The position numbers were made by a program, and so were the translations under genes. The notes beneath the pieces were generated by a model. That model ran no database searches. It saw only the letters and a list, made by a program, of their open reading frames with translations, and was not told where the DNA came from. Of a DNA stretch of 64,000 nt, positions 26,255-36,001 are shown one piece after another; positions within the stretch are counted from its first letter, which is position 1, and every line of letters begins with the position of its first letter. The DNA lies in the NCBI GenBank assembly GCA_043760535.1, contig JAYUOV010000001.1, positions 35,600-99,599 on the forward strand. Reading direction: 5' to 3'. Origin of the DNA: JAZKFT01 sp043760535. GTDB lineage: Bacteria > Bacteroidota > Bacteroidia > Chitinophagales > Chitinophagaceae.

Positions 26255-26340
26255 GGCATCTCTAAAAACCCTGTTTACCTCGCCGGCCTCCCCTTTAATT
26301 CCCTTCTAAAGGAGGGGAAAGGAAGTTTTTTAGAGATGCC
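26255..26340. repeat. MITE-like or REP-like element with perfect 14-bp inverted ends
   Basis: ggcatctctaaaaa at 26255-26268 is repeated inverted at 26327-26340. The interior has a second, weaker inverted pair around cctccccttt / aaaggagggg, a word common in Bacteroidota intergenic repeats. It lies between the lipoprotein gene and the beta-barrel-like gene; it could also act as a terminator hairpin. Confidence 0.65.
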
Positions 26341-26359
26341 TATTAACAAATCACCTCCA

Positions 26360-27061
26360 ATGAAAATTGTTAATTTTATACTACTACTGCTATTGCTATC
26401 TGCTAAGATCAATGCTCAAATTACCCCCTTGCTCTTATCATTAGAGTATAGATATGCAGGAGAAAAATACGGATATAAAAGTGGTGGTGCCAGTCAGGGC
26501 AACTCAACAAGTAAGCAGTTTATTGTAGGCATCTCTACCACATTACCTAATGAATTTCGGATCGGTGTTAAAGGCGGATTTACACTTGACAAGGTATATT
26601 CTTCATTTAGTTTAATTCAAAACGATTTCGATAATAATAGCCAACTTTATTTCGGCGTAAATGCAGAAAAAAAATTAATCTCTATTTTACAAAATAGGAT
26701 TTTTCTTTACGCTGCCATAGAGTTTTCTGTTGAGCCTTTTATTTCCCGCAGCACATTATTTAACAGGTATAGCACTATTGGTTCTGATAAGGTATTGCTT
26801 TATGAAGGCATTTATTACAATAAAAAAACAAGGCTTGGCGTAATCCCATTTTTTAAGGCAGGCATTGGACTTACCCAAAAAGTTTCCGCAAATATCTCGT
26901 TTGGTTATGCGGTTAATCTAAATAAATCTAATCAGTGGGTTTACTATCGGGGAAACGAGAGGGACTTTAATGGAACATTTAATGAGGTTGCAGACTTTAG
27001 GGAAAATTACTTGTTCTTTGGAGTCGGGGCAACGGTTCAAATCTTTGATAAACAGGAATAG
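26360..27061 (+). CDS. Outer-membrane beta-barrel-like protein, unknown
   Basis: 233 aa from ATG 26360 (MKIVNFILLLLLLSAKINAQ, a clean signal peptide); the frame extends 24 nt further into the inverted repeat but without a better start. The mature part alternates short amphipathic strands with Gly/Asn turns and aromatic ends (LLSLEYRYAG, FIVGISTTLP, FRIGVKGGF, YFGVNAEKKL, YLFFGVGATVQIF), as in small OmpA/OmpW-type barrels. No specific family was recognised. Confidence 0.65.
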   Translation: MKIVNFILLLLLLSAKINAQITPLLLSLEYRYAGEKYGYKSGGASQGNSTSKQFIVGISTTLPNEFRIGVKGGFTLDKVYSSFSLIQNDFDNNSQLYFGVNAEKKLISILQNRIFLYAAIEFSVEPFISRSTLFNRYSTIGSDKVLLYEGIYYNKKTRLGVIPFFKAGIGLTQKVSANISFGYAVNLNKSNQWVYYRGNERDFNGTFNEVADFRENYLFFGVGATVQIFDKQE

Positions 27062-27355
27062 AATCATACTTCGTCACGAAAAGATTTGGATTAAGAAATA
27101 TGCTCAGATATACTATCCATTTTAAGCCTTGTTGAGTAAATTATCGGAACAATTTGCTGGGTTAGGTAGTTTTCTTATCTGAGCTATTATGTTGGATGGG
27201 GCATGAATCAGAGCGGTGGTGATATCATATTTATTTTATGTTCCGCTGCTCTTTGTGTCACCCCCGTTTTTTGAGTGTAGTAAGAAAAATATATCCCCTG
27301 TTATCAACAGTTCAAACCCATTTTGCAAAATTTTTTTGAAAAATTAAAAAAAGTC
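27062..27355. other. Gap upstream of the S10 operon promoter
   Basis: No gene is seen in about 290 nt. In many Bacteroidota fusA or another str-operon gene would end here; nothing of that kind is present. Confidence 0.5.
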
Positions 27356-27386
27356 TTGTCTAATTAACTGCAGACCCCTACTTTTG
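27356..27386 (+). promoter_or_regulatory. Bacteroidota-type promoter of the S10-spc operon
   Basis: TTG at 27356-27358, then 20 nt, then TActTTTG at 27379-27386. This matches the Bacteroidota sigma-ABfr consensus TTG / 19-21 nt / TAnnTTTG exactly. It lies about 30 nt before the rpsJ start, giving a short leader. Confidence 0.8.
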
Positions 27387-27417
27387 CACTCCCAATTCGA
27401 AAACGGGGTCTTTGAAT

Positions 27418-27723
27418 ATGTCACAACGAATCAGAATAAAATTGCAGTCTTACGATCACAATCTGGTTGATAAATCTGCTGAAAAAATTGTGAAAACGGT
27501 ACGCAGTACTGGAGCCGTGGTTACAGGTCCAATTCCTTTACCTACACACAAAAAAATCTTTACCGTGTTGAAATCGCCACACGTAAACAAGAAGGCACGT
27601 GAACAGTTCCAGTTAAGTACACACAAACGCTTGTTGGATATTTACACTAGTAGCAGCCGTACAGTAGATGCTCTGAGTAAATTAGATTTGCCGAGCGGTG
27701 TTGAAGTAGAAATAAAAGCATAA
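27418..27723 (+). CDS. rpsJ: 30S ribosomal protein S10
   Basis: 101 aa from ATG 27418 ([18 protein letters not shown]); the TTG two codons earlier is less likely. The conserved [28 protein letters not shown] loop region is present. S10 sits in the 30S head and doubles as NusE in antitermination. It opens the operon directly behind the promoter at 27356 and is followed by an unusually long 361-nt spacer. Confidence 0.97.
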   Translation: MSQRIRIKLQSYDHNLVDKSAEKIVKTVRSTGAVVTGPIPLPTHKKIFTVLKSPHVNKKAREQFQLSTHKRLLDIYTSSSRTVDALSKLDLPSGVEVEIKA

Positions 27724-28084
27724 AAGGCAGAAGGCAAAACGCTTAAAGTTAGAGCCAAAGCACAGGTCTTAAGAAAAATCGTCATCTCTCAACTTCCTTA
27801 AAGGAAATAAAAGAGCTCTGATATTAAAAACATAAGCCGCTATTTAAATTAAATTAGAAATATGCGGTACATATGAACAAGCCTTTCAGGGTTTGTTTAC
27901 TAACGGTACTTCTGAATTGATACGCATCTGAGCAAGTCAAAGAAAGCATCAAACAAAAGGAAAAGGTCGTTAGCAAACTGGGATTGAAGTAAATAAAATC
28001 AGGATTTGTCGTTTCTCCAATGACATTTAATCCAATGACAAACCTTACTGTCCTCCTAACTCTGCCGGGCACAAACCGATCTAA
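27724..28084. other. Long spacer between rpsJ and rplC
   Basis: 361 nt inside the ribosomal operon without a convincing gene. An open frame on the minus strand exists but overlaps the rplC start and lacks any family signal. A cis-regulatory RNA or a second promoter could be here; no T-run terminator is visible. Confidence 0.5.
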
Positions 28085-28702
28085 ATGAAAGGAATAATTG
28101 GAAAAAAAATCGGAATGACCAGCATCTTCGATCCCAATGGCAAGCAAACAGCTTGTACTATTATTGAAGCTGGACCATGCGTAGTTACGCAGGTTAAAAC
28201 CATCGAATCAGATGGATATGCCGCACATCAGTTGGCTTTTGGTGAAAAAAAAGACAAGCATACTACAAAAGCTGAAAAAAATCACTTCGCAAAAGCACAA
28301 TCTTCTCCAAAAAGTTTTGTAAAAGAATTTCGTGGGTATTCACTTGAAAAAAACCTTGGCGAAACTGTCACTGTTGACATTTTTGCCGAAGGCGATAAAG
28401 TGGAAGTTGTTGGAACCACCAAGGGTAAAGGTTTCCAGGGTGTTGTAAAACGTCATGGTTTCAAGGGCGTGGGTCAGCAGTCGCATGGTCAGCATGATCG
28501 TCAACGTGCCCCCGGTTCTATTTGTAACTCATCCGATGCAAGCCGTGTATTTAAAGGTATGCGTATGGGTGGCCGTATGGGTTGCGATAGGGTGAAAGCT
28601 AAAGGATTGAAAGTAATAAAGGTATTTCCAGACAAGAATTACATACTGGTAACTGGTTCGGTTCCTGGCCACAATGGTTCTATCGTTTTAATTCAAAAGT
28701 AG
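28085..28702 (+). CDS. rplC: 50S ribosomal protein L3
   Basis: 205 aa. The N-terminus [19 protein letters not shown] and the loop region [18 protein letters not shown], which reaches toward the peptidyl transferase centre, are typical. It binds 23S rRNA early in assembly. It is followed after 66 nt by rplD in the conserved S10-operon order. Confidence 0.97.
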   Translation: MKGIIGKKIGMTSIFDPNGKQTACTIIEAGPCVVTQVKTIESDGYAAHQLAFGEKKDKHTTKAEKNHFAKAQSSPKSFVKEFRGYSLEKNLGETVTVDIFAEGDKVEVVGTTKGKGFQGVVKRHGFKGVGQQSHGQHDRQRAPGSICNSSDASRVFKGMRMGGRMGCDRVKAKGLKVIKVFPDKNYILVTGSVPGHNGSIVLIQK

Positions 28703-28768
28703 AGTCGCATTGATTGCGACTAATGAAAATTAGAAGCCGCACCATTACGAATCAAAAAATACAAAGAA

Positions 28769-29404
28769 ATGCAAATCGAAGTTTTAAATATACAGGGTCA
28801 AAAGACTGGCAGAACGGTAGACTTACCAGAAGATATATTTGGTATTGAGCCTAATAATCACGTTGTTTATTTAGCTGTAAAAGCCTATTTAGCTGCACAA
28901 CGCACTGGTACACACAAAGTTAAAACCCGTGCCGAGGTACAGGGTGCAAGCCGCAAACTGCACAAGCAAAAAGGAACTGGTGGAGCTCGTAAGGGTAATA
29001 TCCGTAACCCATTGTATAAAGGTGGTGGTACTATTTTTGGTCCTAAACCACATAGTTACGATATTAAATTAAACCGAAAGGTGAAAGATTTGGCTAAGAT
29101 TAGTGCATTGAGTCACAAGGCTAAGGAAAATGCTATAGTAATAATAGAAGACCCTAAAATGGATGCTCCAAAAACCAAAGTTGTTTTGGGTTTATTAAAA
29201 AGTTTGAATGTAAGTGGTAAAAAAGCGTTAGTTGTTTACCCTGAATACAATGATAACTTTTACCTCAGCTTACGTAACATACCAAAAGTAGAAGGCGCTT
29301 TACTAAGCGACATTCACACTTACGGTATTGTAAATGCCGATGTAATGGTGTTTACTGAAAGTGCAGCTAAAATTTTCAGCGACGCAGAAGTTGCAGAAGC
29401 ATAA
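28769..29404 (+). CDS. rplD: 50S ribosomal protein L4
   Basis: 211 aa. The extended loop TRAEVQGASRKLHKQKGTGG with ARKGNIRNPLYKGGG lines the exit tunnel; GPKPHSYDIKLNRKVK follows. In some bacteria L4 represses its own operon; no comparable leader hairpin was identified ahead of rpsJ. 30 nt separate it from rplW. Confidence 0.97.
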   Translation: MQIEVLNIQGQKTGRTVDLPEDIFGIEPNNHVVYLAVKAYLAAQRTGTHKVKTRAEVQGASRKLHKQKGTGGARKGNIRNPLYKGGGTIFGPKPHSYDIKLNRKVKDLAKISALSHKAKENAIVIIEDPKMDAPKTKVVLGLLKSLNVSGKKALVVYPEYNDNFYLSLRNIPKVEGALLSDIHTYGIVNADVMVFTESAAKIFSDAEVAEA

Positions 29405-29434
29405 TTGAATTAATAACGTTTAAGTTATAATAAG

Positions 29435-29734
29435 ATGAAACTGACAGATGTATTAATAAAGCCGATTTTAACCGAGAAGGTCAACAAGCAAACTGAAAAG
29501 TTTCGCCGTTACACTTTTATCGTTGATCGTAAGGCGAATAAGCTTGAAATTAAAAAAGCAGTAGAAGAGTTTTACGGTGTAAGTGTTGTGGACGTAAACA
29601 CATTGGTAATACCTGCTAAAGCTAAAAACCGCCAAACTAAATCAGGCGTTATCAGCGGTCGCAAGCCAGCTAAGAAAAAAGCAATGGTGCAGGTTGCCGA
29701 AGGCGAGGAAATCAATCTTTACGGAGAGATTTAA
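29435..29734 (+). CDS. rplW: 50S ribosomal protein L23
   Basis: 99 aa. DVLIKPILTEKVNKQTEKFRRYTF and IKKAVEEFYGVSVVDVNTL are the typical core. L23 lies at the tunnel exit and docks trigger factor and SRP. A 169-nt spacer follows before the rplB start at 29904. Confidence 0.96.
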   Translation: MKLTDVLIKPILTEKVNKQTEKFRRYTFIVDRKANKLEIKKAVEEFYGVSVVDVNTLVIPAKAKNRQTKSGVISGRKPAKKKAMVQVAEGEEINLYGEI

Positions 29735-29800
29735 ATCCCCTTGAACCCCGTTGGGGGAAATAGAAAAGATTGAACGTATTTGATACCTGGTAATTAGTCC

Positions 29801-29821
29801 AGAAATCAAATATCAGAAATC
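29801..29821. repeat. Short heptad-periodic repeat upstream of rplB
   Basis: Three 7-nt units: agaaatc, aaatatc, agaaatc. The weakest of the arrays in the ribosomal operon spacers. Confidence 0.35.
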
Positions 29822-29903
29822 AAAAAAACCGAAAATGTATGGTGACGAACTAACACCGCTAAGCTTAGTTCAACGTAGAAACAAGAAACTTCAAAGAAAT
29901 ACA

Positions 29904-30743
29904 ATGGCTTTAAAGAAGTACAAACCAATGACCGCCGGTACCCGCTGGAGAATTGGAAATGCTTATGCTGAAGTAACTACCAACGTTCCTGAAAAGAGCC
30001 TGGTAGAACCATTAGGCAGAACCGGTGGACGTAATTTTCAAGGTCGTAGAGCCATGAGATATATTGGTGGTGGCCACAAACGTCAATATCGTATTATTGA
30101 TTTTAAACGTGATAAGAAAGGCATAGAAGCTACAGTGGCTACGATTGAATATGATCCGAATCGTACAGCATTCATTGCTTTATTGCATTATACAGATGGA
30201 GAAAAGCGTTACATTATTGCCCCACAAGGTTTACAAGTTGGTGCTAAAGTTATTAGTGGCGACAATGTAGCCCCCGAACTTGGAAATGCTTTGCAGTTTA
30301 AGTTTATGCCTTTGGGTACAATGGTACACAACATAGAAATGCAACCTGGCCAGGGTGGTAAGCTTGTACGCAGTGCAGGTGGAAGTGCCCAGCTTAGCAA
30401 TAAAGAAGAGAAATATGCTGTGTTGAAAATGCCAAGTGGCGAACTGCGTAAAGTGTTGATTAAATGTTATGCAACAGTTGGTGTGGTTTCTAATAGCGAT
30501 CACAATTTGGAAAGTGCTGGTAAGGCCGGTGTTAACCGCTGGAAAGGTCGTCGGCCACGAGTTCGAGGTGTTGCCATGAATCCTGTAGATCACCCAATGG
30601 GTGGTGGTGAAGGACGTGCATCAGGTGGTCATCCACGCAGCCGTAATGGTAAATATGCAAAAGGTGAAAAAACAAGAACACGTACCAAACCATCTAATAA
30701 ATTGATCATCCAACGTCGTGATGGCAGCAAACTGAAAAAATAA
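29904..30743 (+). CDS. rplB: 50S ribosomal protein L2
   Basis: 279 aa from ATG 29904 ([18 protein letters not shown]); the frame is open 69 nt further upstream, but L2 proteins begin with this sequence. The C-terminal [18 protein letters not shown] holds the conserved His near the peptidyl transferase centre. It is needed for subunit joining. Confidence 0.97.
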   Translation: MALKKYKPMTAGTRWRIGNAYAEVTTNVPEKSLVEPLGRTGGRNFQGRRAMRYIGGGHKRQYRIIDFKRDKKGIEATVATIEYDPNRTAFIALLHYTDGEKRYIIAPQGLQVGAKVISGDNVAPELGNALQFKFMPLGTMVHNIEMQPGQGGKLVRSAGGSAQLSNKEEKYAVLKMPSGELRKVLIKCYATVGVVSNSDHNLESAGKAGVNRWKGRRPRVRGVAMNPVDHPMGGGEGRASGGHPRSRNGKYAKGEKTRTRTKPSNKLIIQRRDGSKLKK

Positions 30744-30804
30744 TACATAACGATGTTTGTCTAGGGGTAAACTCCAAACCAAAAATCTTAAATCATAATT
30801 ATCA

Positions 30805-31074
30805 ATGGCTCGTTCGATTAAAAAAGGTCCTTATGTGGATGTAAAGTTGGAAAAGAAAATAACCAACATCATCGAAGGCAAAAGCAAAAAAGGTGTTGTT
30901 AAGACATGGAGTCGTCGCTCTACTATCACACCCGAATTTGTAGGACAAACCTTTGCCGTACATAATGGTAACAAATTCATACCTGTTTACGTAACAGAAT
31001 TTATGGTGGGTCACAAACTTGGTGAATTTGCACCAACCCGTCAGTTTCGTGGACATAGTGGTAGCAAAAAATAA
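30805..31074 (+). CDS. rpsS: 30S ribosomal protein S19
   Basis: 89 aa. [41 protein letters not shown] and [13 protein letters not shown] are highly conserved. It pairs with S13 in the 30S head. The stop is followed at once by a heptad-periodic repeat. Confidence 0.97.
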   Translation: MARSIKKGPYVDVKLEKKITNIIEGKSKKGVVKTWSRRSTITPEFVGQTFAVHNGNKFIPVYVTEFMVGHKLGEFAPTRQFRGHSGSKK

Positions 31075-31107
31075 TTAAGAATTAGGAATTAAGAGAACGT
31101 AATTAGG
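31073..31107. repeat. Heptad-periodic repeat between rpsS and rplV
   Basis: Five 7-nt units beginning in the rpsS stop codon: aattaag, aattagg, aattaag, a divergent unit, aattagg. Same period as the arrays at 33176, 33573 and 37071 but a different unit sequence. Confidence 0.65.
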
Positions 31108-31168
31108 TTATGGATAAGTATTTCATTATGCCCAACATCTTTCATCTTAAAACCTTAAAACAAATAAA

Positions 31169-31507
31169 ATGGAAGCTGTAGCAAAACTCAGAAATAACCC
31201 TACATCACCACGCAAAATGCGTTTGCTGGTAGATTTGGTACGTGGTATGGAAGTAATCAAAGCATTGGCCATTCTCGATCACCATGCCAAACACTCGGCT
31301 GTTCCGCTTAGTAAGTTGGTAGCCAGCGCTGTAGCTAATTGGAAACAAAAAAACGAAGGTGAAGACGAAGGTGGTTTGTTTGTAAAAACCATCATGGTAG
31401 ATGAAGCCCGCAGCATTAAAAGAATGCGTCCTGCACCACAAGGACGTGGATACCGCATTAAAAAGCGTAGCAACCACGTAACGGTAATAGTAGATTCTAA
31501 AAACTAA
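31169..31507 (+). CDS. rplV: 50S ribosomal protein L22
   Basis: 112 aa. [19 protein letters not shown] at the start and the tunnel-lining hairpin [21 protein letters not shown] at the end are diagnostic. The loop shows no obvious insertion of the kind linked to macrolide resistance. Confidence 0.96.
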   Translation: MEAVAKLRNNPTSPRKMRLLVDLVRGMEVIKALAILDHHAKHSAVPLSKLVASAVANWKQKNEGEDEGGLFVKTIMVDEARSIKRMRPAPQGRGYRIKKRSNHVTVIVDSKN

Positions 31508-31586
31508 ATGAAAATTGGTTACAAACTAAAGAATATAATATCAACTTTGGTTTATAGCTTTTAAACAATTTCAATTTTATAAAAAC

Positions 31587-32429
31587 ATGGGTCAAAAAAC
31601 TAATCCTATCGGTAACAGGCTCGGCATAGTACGTGGCTGGGAAAGCAATTGGTTTGGTACAAAAAAAGATTTTGCCGGTAAATTGATCGAAGATCATAAA
31701 ATCCGCACATATCTAATGGCACGAATCAACAAAGGTGGCATTGCTAAAATTGTTATTGAACGTACCCTTAACAAACTAATTGTTACAATACATACATCTA
31801 AGCCTGGTATCATTATTGGTAAAGGCGGTGGAGAAGTAGATCGTATTAAAGAAGAATTAAAGAGGCTTACAGGTAAAGAGGATGTTCAAATAAACATACT
31901 TGAAATCCGCAGGCCTGAGGTTGATGCTATGATTGTAGCGGACACCATTGCACGTCAGATAGAAAATCGAATCAATTTCAAACGTGCGATTAAAATGTCT
32001 ATTCAGTCTGCACTCCGTATGGGTGCCGAAGGGATTAAGGTAAAAGCAAGCGGACGTTTAGGTGGAGCAGAGATTGCCCGCAGCGAAGAAATTAAAGCAG
32101 GCCGTGTTCCATTACATACTTACCGTATGGATATTGATTACGCAAACGTTTTTGCCCAAACTGTTTATGGTAAAATTGGTTTGAAAGTTTGGATATGTAA
32201 AGGTGAGGTTTTGAGCAAAAGAGATTTGAATCCTAATATTATAGCAGGCGGTAAAGAAGGTGGTGGACAAGACCAACCACGTGGTACCGGTGATAGAAGA
32301 GATGATCGTCGTGATGACCGTGGTCCACGTGGTGGCGGAGATCGTGGTGGTCGTGGTGGTGGTGCCGATAATCGGGGTGGAGCTGGAGGCGGTTCCAATC
32401 GTGGTGGTGGAACTGGTGGTCGCAGATAA
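31587..32429 (+). CDS. rpsC: 30S ribosomal protein S3 with long RGG/RG-rich tail
   Basis: 280 aa against about 210-240 for the family. KH domain [18 protein letters not shown] in the N-half and the C-domain [12 protein letters not shown] are normal. S3 forms the mRNA entry site. The last 55 or so residues are a low-complexity tail of Arg, Gly and Asp ([18 protein letters not shown], then GGRGG-type repeats) encoded by repetitive ggtggt/cgtgat codons. Such tails resemble eukaryotic RGG RNA-binding segments; their role here is unknown. Confidence 0.97.
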   Translation: MGQKTNPIGNRLGIVRGWESNWFGTKKDFAGKLIEDHKIRTYLMARINKGGIAKIVIERTLNKLIVTIHTSKPGIIIGKGGGEVDRIKEELKRLTGKEDVQINILEIRRPEVDAMIVADTIARQIENRINFKRAIKMSIQSALRMGAEGIKVKASGRLGGAEIARSEEIKAGRVPLHTYRMDIDYANVFAQTVYGKIGLKVWICKGEVLSKRDLNPNIIAGGKEGGGQDQPRGTGDRRDDRRDDRGPRGGGDRGGRGGGADNRGGAGGGSNRGGGTGGRR

Positions 32430-32491
32430 TTAAATCGATTATTACCCAAACCATTCGAAATAAAATTTTAGAATTTACAAATTGAATATAG

Positions 32492-32911
32492 ATGTTACAA
32501 CCGAAGCGTTCAAAACACAGGAAACAACAGAAAGGCCGTATACGTGAAGTGGCTAAACGTGGGGCTTCCATTTCATTTGGTTCTTTTGCTCTGAAAGCCC
32601 TTGAGCCAATATGGTTGAATAGCCGCCAGATAGAAAGTGCCCGTCAAGCGATGACCCGTGCAATGAAAAGAGAAGGAAGCGTTTGGATTCGTATTTTTCC
32701 TGACAAGATTATCACCGCCAAGCCTGCAGAGGTAAGGATGGGTAAAGGAAAAGGAAACCCAGAGTATTGGGCTGCTGTAGTAGAGCCCGGTCGCATCCTG
32801 TTTGAGTGTGATGGCGTTCCAATGCAAGTTGCCATGGATGCGATGAAATTGGCAGCAGACAAGTTGCCAATAAAAACTAAGTTCATCGTTCGAAGGGATT
32901 ATACAGCATAA
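32492..32911 (+). CDS. rplP: 50S ribosomal protein L16
   Basis: 139 aa. [42 protein letters not shown] and [10 protein letters not shown] are diagnostic. L16 contacts A-site tRNA and is one of the last proteins to join the 50S subunit. Confidence 0.97.
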   Translation: MLQPKRSKHRKQQKGRIREVAKRGASISFGSFALKALEPIWLNSRQIESARQAMTRAMKREGSVWIRIFPDKIITAKPAEVRMGKGKGNPEYWAAVVEPGRILFECDGVPMQVAMDAMKLAADKLPIKTKFIVRRDYTA

Positions 32912-32963
32912 TCATTTGCAAACTGCAAATTTGTAATTATCAATTTTGCCAAATAAAATAAAG

Positions 32964-33173
32964 ATGTCTAAGAAAATAGATTTTAATCGCAGCCTAAAAG
33001 AATTTACACCCGAAGATTTACAGGCTCGCATAGAGGATGATGAAGTAAGGATAAAAAAAATGTCTTTTGCCCATACCATTACACCGCTTGAAAATCCGAT
33101 GAGTATACGTGATATGCGTCGTGATTTGAGTCGTATTAAAACAGAATTACGAAAGCGTCAGTTAGGAGTTTAA
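32964..33173 (+). CDS. rpmC: 50S ribosomal protein L29
   Basis: 69 aa from ATG 32964 (MSKKIDFNRSLKEFT). Two helices with LQARIEDDEVRIKKMSFAH and MRRDLSRIKTELRKRQ as expected. It sits beside L23 at the tunnel exit. A heptad-periodic array follows 2 nt after the stop. Confidence 0.93.
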   Translation: MSKKIDFNRSLKEFTPEDLQARIEDDEVRIKKMSFAHTITPLENPMSIRDMRRDLSRIKTELRKRQLGV

Positions 33174-33175
33174 TA

Positions 33176-33231
33176 AAGTAAAAGTATTTAGTACAAAGAA
33201 TATAGTACAATGAAATTAGTACAAAGTACAC
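33176..33231. repeat. Heptad-periodic repeat between rpmC and rpsQ
   Basis: Eight consecutive 7-nt units starting 3 nt after the rpmC stop; agtacaa occurs at 33190, 33204 and 33218, that is every second unit, with agtattt and agtacac as variants. The clearest array in the window. Confidence 0.75.
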
Positions 33232-33295
33232 AGACATTAATGGTTCATGTCTTTGTATTAAAATCTAAAATTTACGTACTAAAAAAAAAACAACA

Positions 33296-33553
33296 ATGGA
33301 AGAAAGAAATTTGCGTAAAACTAGAACTGGTGTTGTAACGAGTAACAAAATGGATAAGACCATAACTGTTGCTGTTGAACGTAAGGTAAAGCACCCACTC
33401 TACGGTAAGTTTATTAAAAAGACTACCAAATTACATGCACATGATGGCATAAATGAGTGTAGTGAAGGTGATGTAGTTAAAATTATGGAAACCCGTCCGT
33501 TAAGCAAAACAAAAAGGTGGCGTTTAGTAGAAGTTATTGAGAAAGTGAAATAG
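33296..33553 (+). CDS. rpsQ: 30S ribosomal protein S17
   Basis: 85 aa. [38 protein letters not shown] and [20 protein letters not shown] follow the OB-fold S17 pattern. A primary 16S rRNA binder. 131 nt to rplN, part of which is heptad-periodic. Confidence 0.96.
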   Translation: MEERNLRKTRTGVVTSNKMDKTITVAVERKVKHPLYGKFIKKTTKLHAHDGINECSEGDVVKIMETRPLSKTKRWRLVEVIEKVK

Positions 33554-33572
33554 TATTTATTATCTAGATAAT

Positions 33573-33614
33573 TGTATTCAGATATTAGTACAAAGAAATC
33601 GGACAAAGAAAAAA
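33573..33614. repeat. Heptad-periodic repeat between rpsQ and rplN
   Basis: Six 7-nt units, including agtacaa at 33587, the same unit as in the array at 33176, and the related ggacaaa. Confidence 0.55.
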
Positions 33615-33684
33615 TAATTTAATACGTTAGGAGTTTGGGTAATGGTTCAAGCTTTTACCTATTATCCATCTAAAATCTAAAATA

Positions 33685-34053
33685 ATGATTCAGCAAGAAA
33701 GTAGGCTTAACGTAGCAGATAACAGCGGTGCAAAAGAAGTTCTTTGCATACGTGTATTAGGCAACAGTGGTCAGGATTATGCAAGAATAGGAGATAAAAT
33801 TGTAGTAACTGTAAAGGATGCAATACCTGCAGGTGGTATTAAGAAAGGAACTGTTACTAAAGCCGTTATCGTTCGTACAAAAAATAAATTACGCCGTAAG
33901 GATGGTTCATATATTCGATTTGATGACAATGCAGTTGTATTGTTGAATAATTCTGATGAACCACGTGGTACGCGTATCTTCGGACCGGTAGCACGTGAAT
34001 TACGTGATAAAGGTTACATGAAAATTATTTCATTAGCTCCTGAGGTTCTATAA
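33685..34053 (+). CDS. rplN: 50S ribosomal protein L14
   Basis: 122 aa. [26 protein letters not shown], then [21 protein letters not shown] and [12 protein letters not shown] are diagnostic. It bridges to the 30S subunit and binds RsfS. Confidence 0.97.
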   Translation: MIQQESRLNVADNSGAKEVLCIRVLGNSGQDYARIGDKIVVTVKDAIPAGGIKKGTVTKAVIVRTKNKLRRKDGSYIRFDDNAVVLLNNSDEPRGTRIFGPVARELRDKGYMKIISLAPEVL

Positions 34054-34169
34054 TAACGCTCAACGGTCTATACACTATTTTAACTACAACTTGTGTATAG
34101 CTCAAAGTTTAAAAAGATTAAAAATGGGCTAAACTTTAATAGTTTAGCGTCAAGCTTAAAGCATAAAAA

Positions 34170-34508
34170 ATGGTAAACAGATTCAAACCTAAGTTCAACA
34201 TTAAGAAAGGCGATGCCGTTGTGGTGATTGCAGGTGATGACAAAGATGCAAAGAAATCGCACACTGTATTAGCTGTGTTTCCAGACAAGGCTAAAGTTTT
34301 GGTAGAAGGTGTAAACATCCAAACACGCCATACCAAGCCTTCCGCACAAAATACAAAAGGTGGTATCGTAAAAAAAGAAGCCCCAATAGCAATATCTAAT
34401 GTAATGCTTTGGGATTCAAAAGCAGGTGCTGCCACCAAAGTGAGCCGTACTCGAGTAGAGGGAAAATTAGTTCGTATATCAAAAAAATCCGGGGAGGTTA
34501 TAAAATAA
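34170..34508 (+). CDS. rplX: 50S ribosomal protein L24
   Basis: 112 aa. The KOW motif lies in [18 protein letters not shown]; then [21 protein letters not shown]24 starts 50S assembly. Its stop codon overlaps the next start (TAATG at 34506-34510), so rplE is probably translationally coupled. Confidence 0.96.
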   Translation: MVNRFKPKFNIKKGDAVVVIAGDDKDAKKSHTVLAVFPDKAKVLVEGVNIQTRHTKPSAQNTKGGIVKKEAPIAISNVMLWDSKAGAATKVSRTRVEGKLVRISKKSGEVIK

Positions 34509-35086
34509 TGGCTACAACTACTTATGCTCCACGTTTAGTGGGCAAATACAAAAAAGAAGTGATACCGGCACTTATGAAAAAGTTCGGTTATACTACAGTA
34601 ATGCAAGCTCCAAAGCTTACTAAAATTTGTGTTAATCGCGGTGTTAACGGTGCAGTAACAGATAAAAAATTGGTTGATATTGCAGTAGATGAATTGAGCA
34701 ATATTACTGGACAGAAAGCCGTTTCTACAATGTCTAAAAAAGACATTTCAAATTTCAAACTACGTAAGAATATGCCCATTGGTGCTAAAGTTACTTTACG
34801 TGGTGTAAGGATGTACGAATTCCTTGACCGCCTTGTAAGTGTGGCTCTGCCACGTGTTCGTGATTTTAAAGGCATTAACGATAAAGCATTTGATGGCCGT
34901 GGTAATTACACATTAGGTATTACTGAGCAAATTATTTTTCCTGAAATTGATATTGATAAAGTGAATAAAATTACTGGTATGGATATCACATTTGTTACAA
35001 CTGCTGGCACTAATGAAGAAGCATTTGAATTGCTTAAGGAGTTAGGAATGCCTTTTAAAGGAGTTAAAAAAGAAGAAACAAATTAA
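34508..35086 (+). CDS. rplE: 50S ribosomal protein L5
   Basis: 192 aa from ATG 34508, chosen over a longer in-frame extension because it starts with the L5 N-terminus ([21 protein letters not shown]) and forms a TAATG overlap with rpl[21 protein letters not shown] is diagnostic. It binds 5S rRNA with L18. Confidence 0.97.
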   Translation: MATTTYAPRLVGKYKKEVIPALMKKFGYTTVMQAPKLTKICVNRGVNGAVTDKKLVDIAVDELSNITGQKAVSTMSKKDISNFKLRKNMPIGAKVTLRGVRMYEFLDRLVSVALPRVRDFKGINDKAFDGRGNYTLGITEQIIFPEIDIDKVNKITGMDITFVTTAGTNEEAFELLKELGMPFKGVKKEETN

Positions 35087-35096
35087 ATAATAAATC

Positions 35097-35366
35097 ATGG
35101 CAAGAGAATCGATAAAAGCTAGGCAACGTAAAAGAGAGAAAATGGTTGCACAATACGCTGAAAAACGTGCCGCTTTAAAAGCAGCTGGAGATTATCAGGG
35201 TTTGGATGCACTTCCAAAAAATGCTTCACCAGTTCGTTTACACAATCGCTGTCAGCTCACTGGTCGTCCAAAAGGTTACATGCGTCACTTTGGTGTATGT
35301 CGTAACATGTTTAGAGATATGGCATTGGGTGGCAAAATACCTGGTGTTAAGAAAGCCAGCTGGTAA
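35097..35366 (+). CDS. rpsN: 30S ribosomal protein S14 (zinc-free long form)
   Basis: 89 aa. It lacks the two CxxC pairs of the short zinc form; it has [20 protein letters not shown] and [18 protein letters not shown]. 10 nt after rplE; a 141-nt spacer follows. Confidence 0.96.
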   Translation: MARESIKARQRKREKMVAQYAEKRAALKAAGDYQGLDALPKNASPVRLHNRCQLTGRPKGYMRHFGVCRNMFRDMALGGKIPGVKKASW

Positions 35367-35507
35367 GAGAATGGCCTGTATTATCCGGCAGGGATAAATT
35401 GAGCCAAAAGCTCTTAGCTGAAAGCCTTTATTTATTTATTGATAAGTAAAAGGAACTACGGTTGGATTATTGGTAACGAAATATTTAAATACATCATTGA
35501 ATACAAC

Positions 35508-35906
35508 ATGGTAACAGACCCAATAGCGGATTTCCTTACGAGGATCCGCAATGCACAAATGGCTAATCACCGTATCGTAGAAATACCTGCTTCAAAATTA
35601 AAAAAGCGAATGACTGAAATCCTTTATGAAAAAGGTTACATTCTTCGCTACAAATTTGAAGAGGATACAAAACAAGGTATGATTAAAATAGCCTTGAAAT
35701 ACGACCCAACTACAAAACAACCAGCTATCAATAGTATGGAAAGGGTTAGTCGCCCAGGTCTTCGTCAGTATGCAAGTCCTGCAGAGTTCCGTAGGGTATT
35801 AAATGGTTTGGGTATTGCTATCATCAGCACATCCAAGGGTGTGATGACAGATAAAGAAGCAAAATCACAAAACGTTGGTGGTGAAGTTCTTTGTTATATC
35901 AGCTAA
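35508..35906 (+). CDS. rpsH: 30S ribosomal protein S8
   Basis: 132 aa from ATG 35508 ([21 protein letters not shown]); the frame is open further upstream but S8 begins here. The C-terminal [25 protein letters not shown] is diagnostic. It binds 16S helix 21 and in E. coli represses the spc operon. Confidence 0.97.
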   Translation: MVTDPIADFLTRIRNAQMANHRIVEIPASKLKKRMTEILYEKGYILRYKFEEDTKQGMIKIALKYDPTTKQPAINSMERVSRPGLRQYASPAEFRRVLNGLGIAIISTSKGVMTDKEAKSQNVGGEVLCYIS

Positions 35907-36001
35907 GAATTTTAACCGCTGTTAAATATGGGGTTTGATAATTAAGTCTCCGTCGTGGCTGAACACGAACCAAAATTTGAACATTATAAATTAAAATCGA
36001 C

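Noticed and set aside
27854..28147. Open frame of 97 codons on the minus strand in the rpsJ-rplC spacer
   Set aside because: It overlaps the rplC start on the opposite strand and shows no family motif or signal; treated as chance.
32165..32571. Pro- and His-rich open frames opposite the rpsC tail
   Set aside because: They are reverse-strand shadows of the repetitive Arg/Gly codons of S3.
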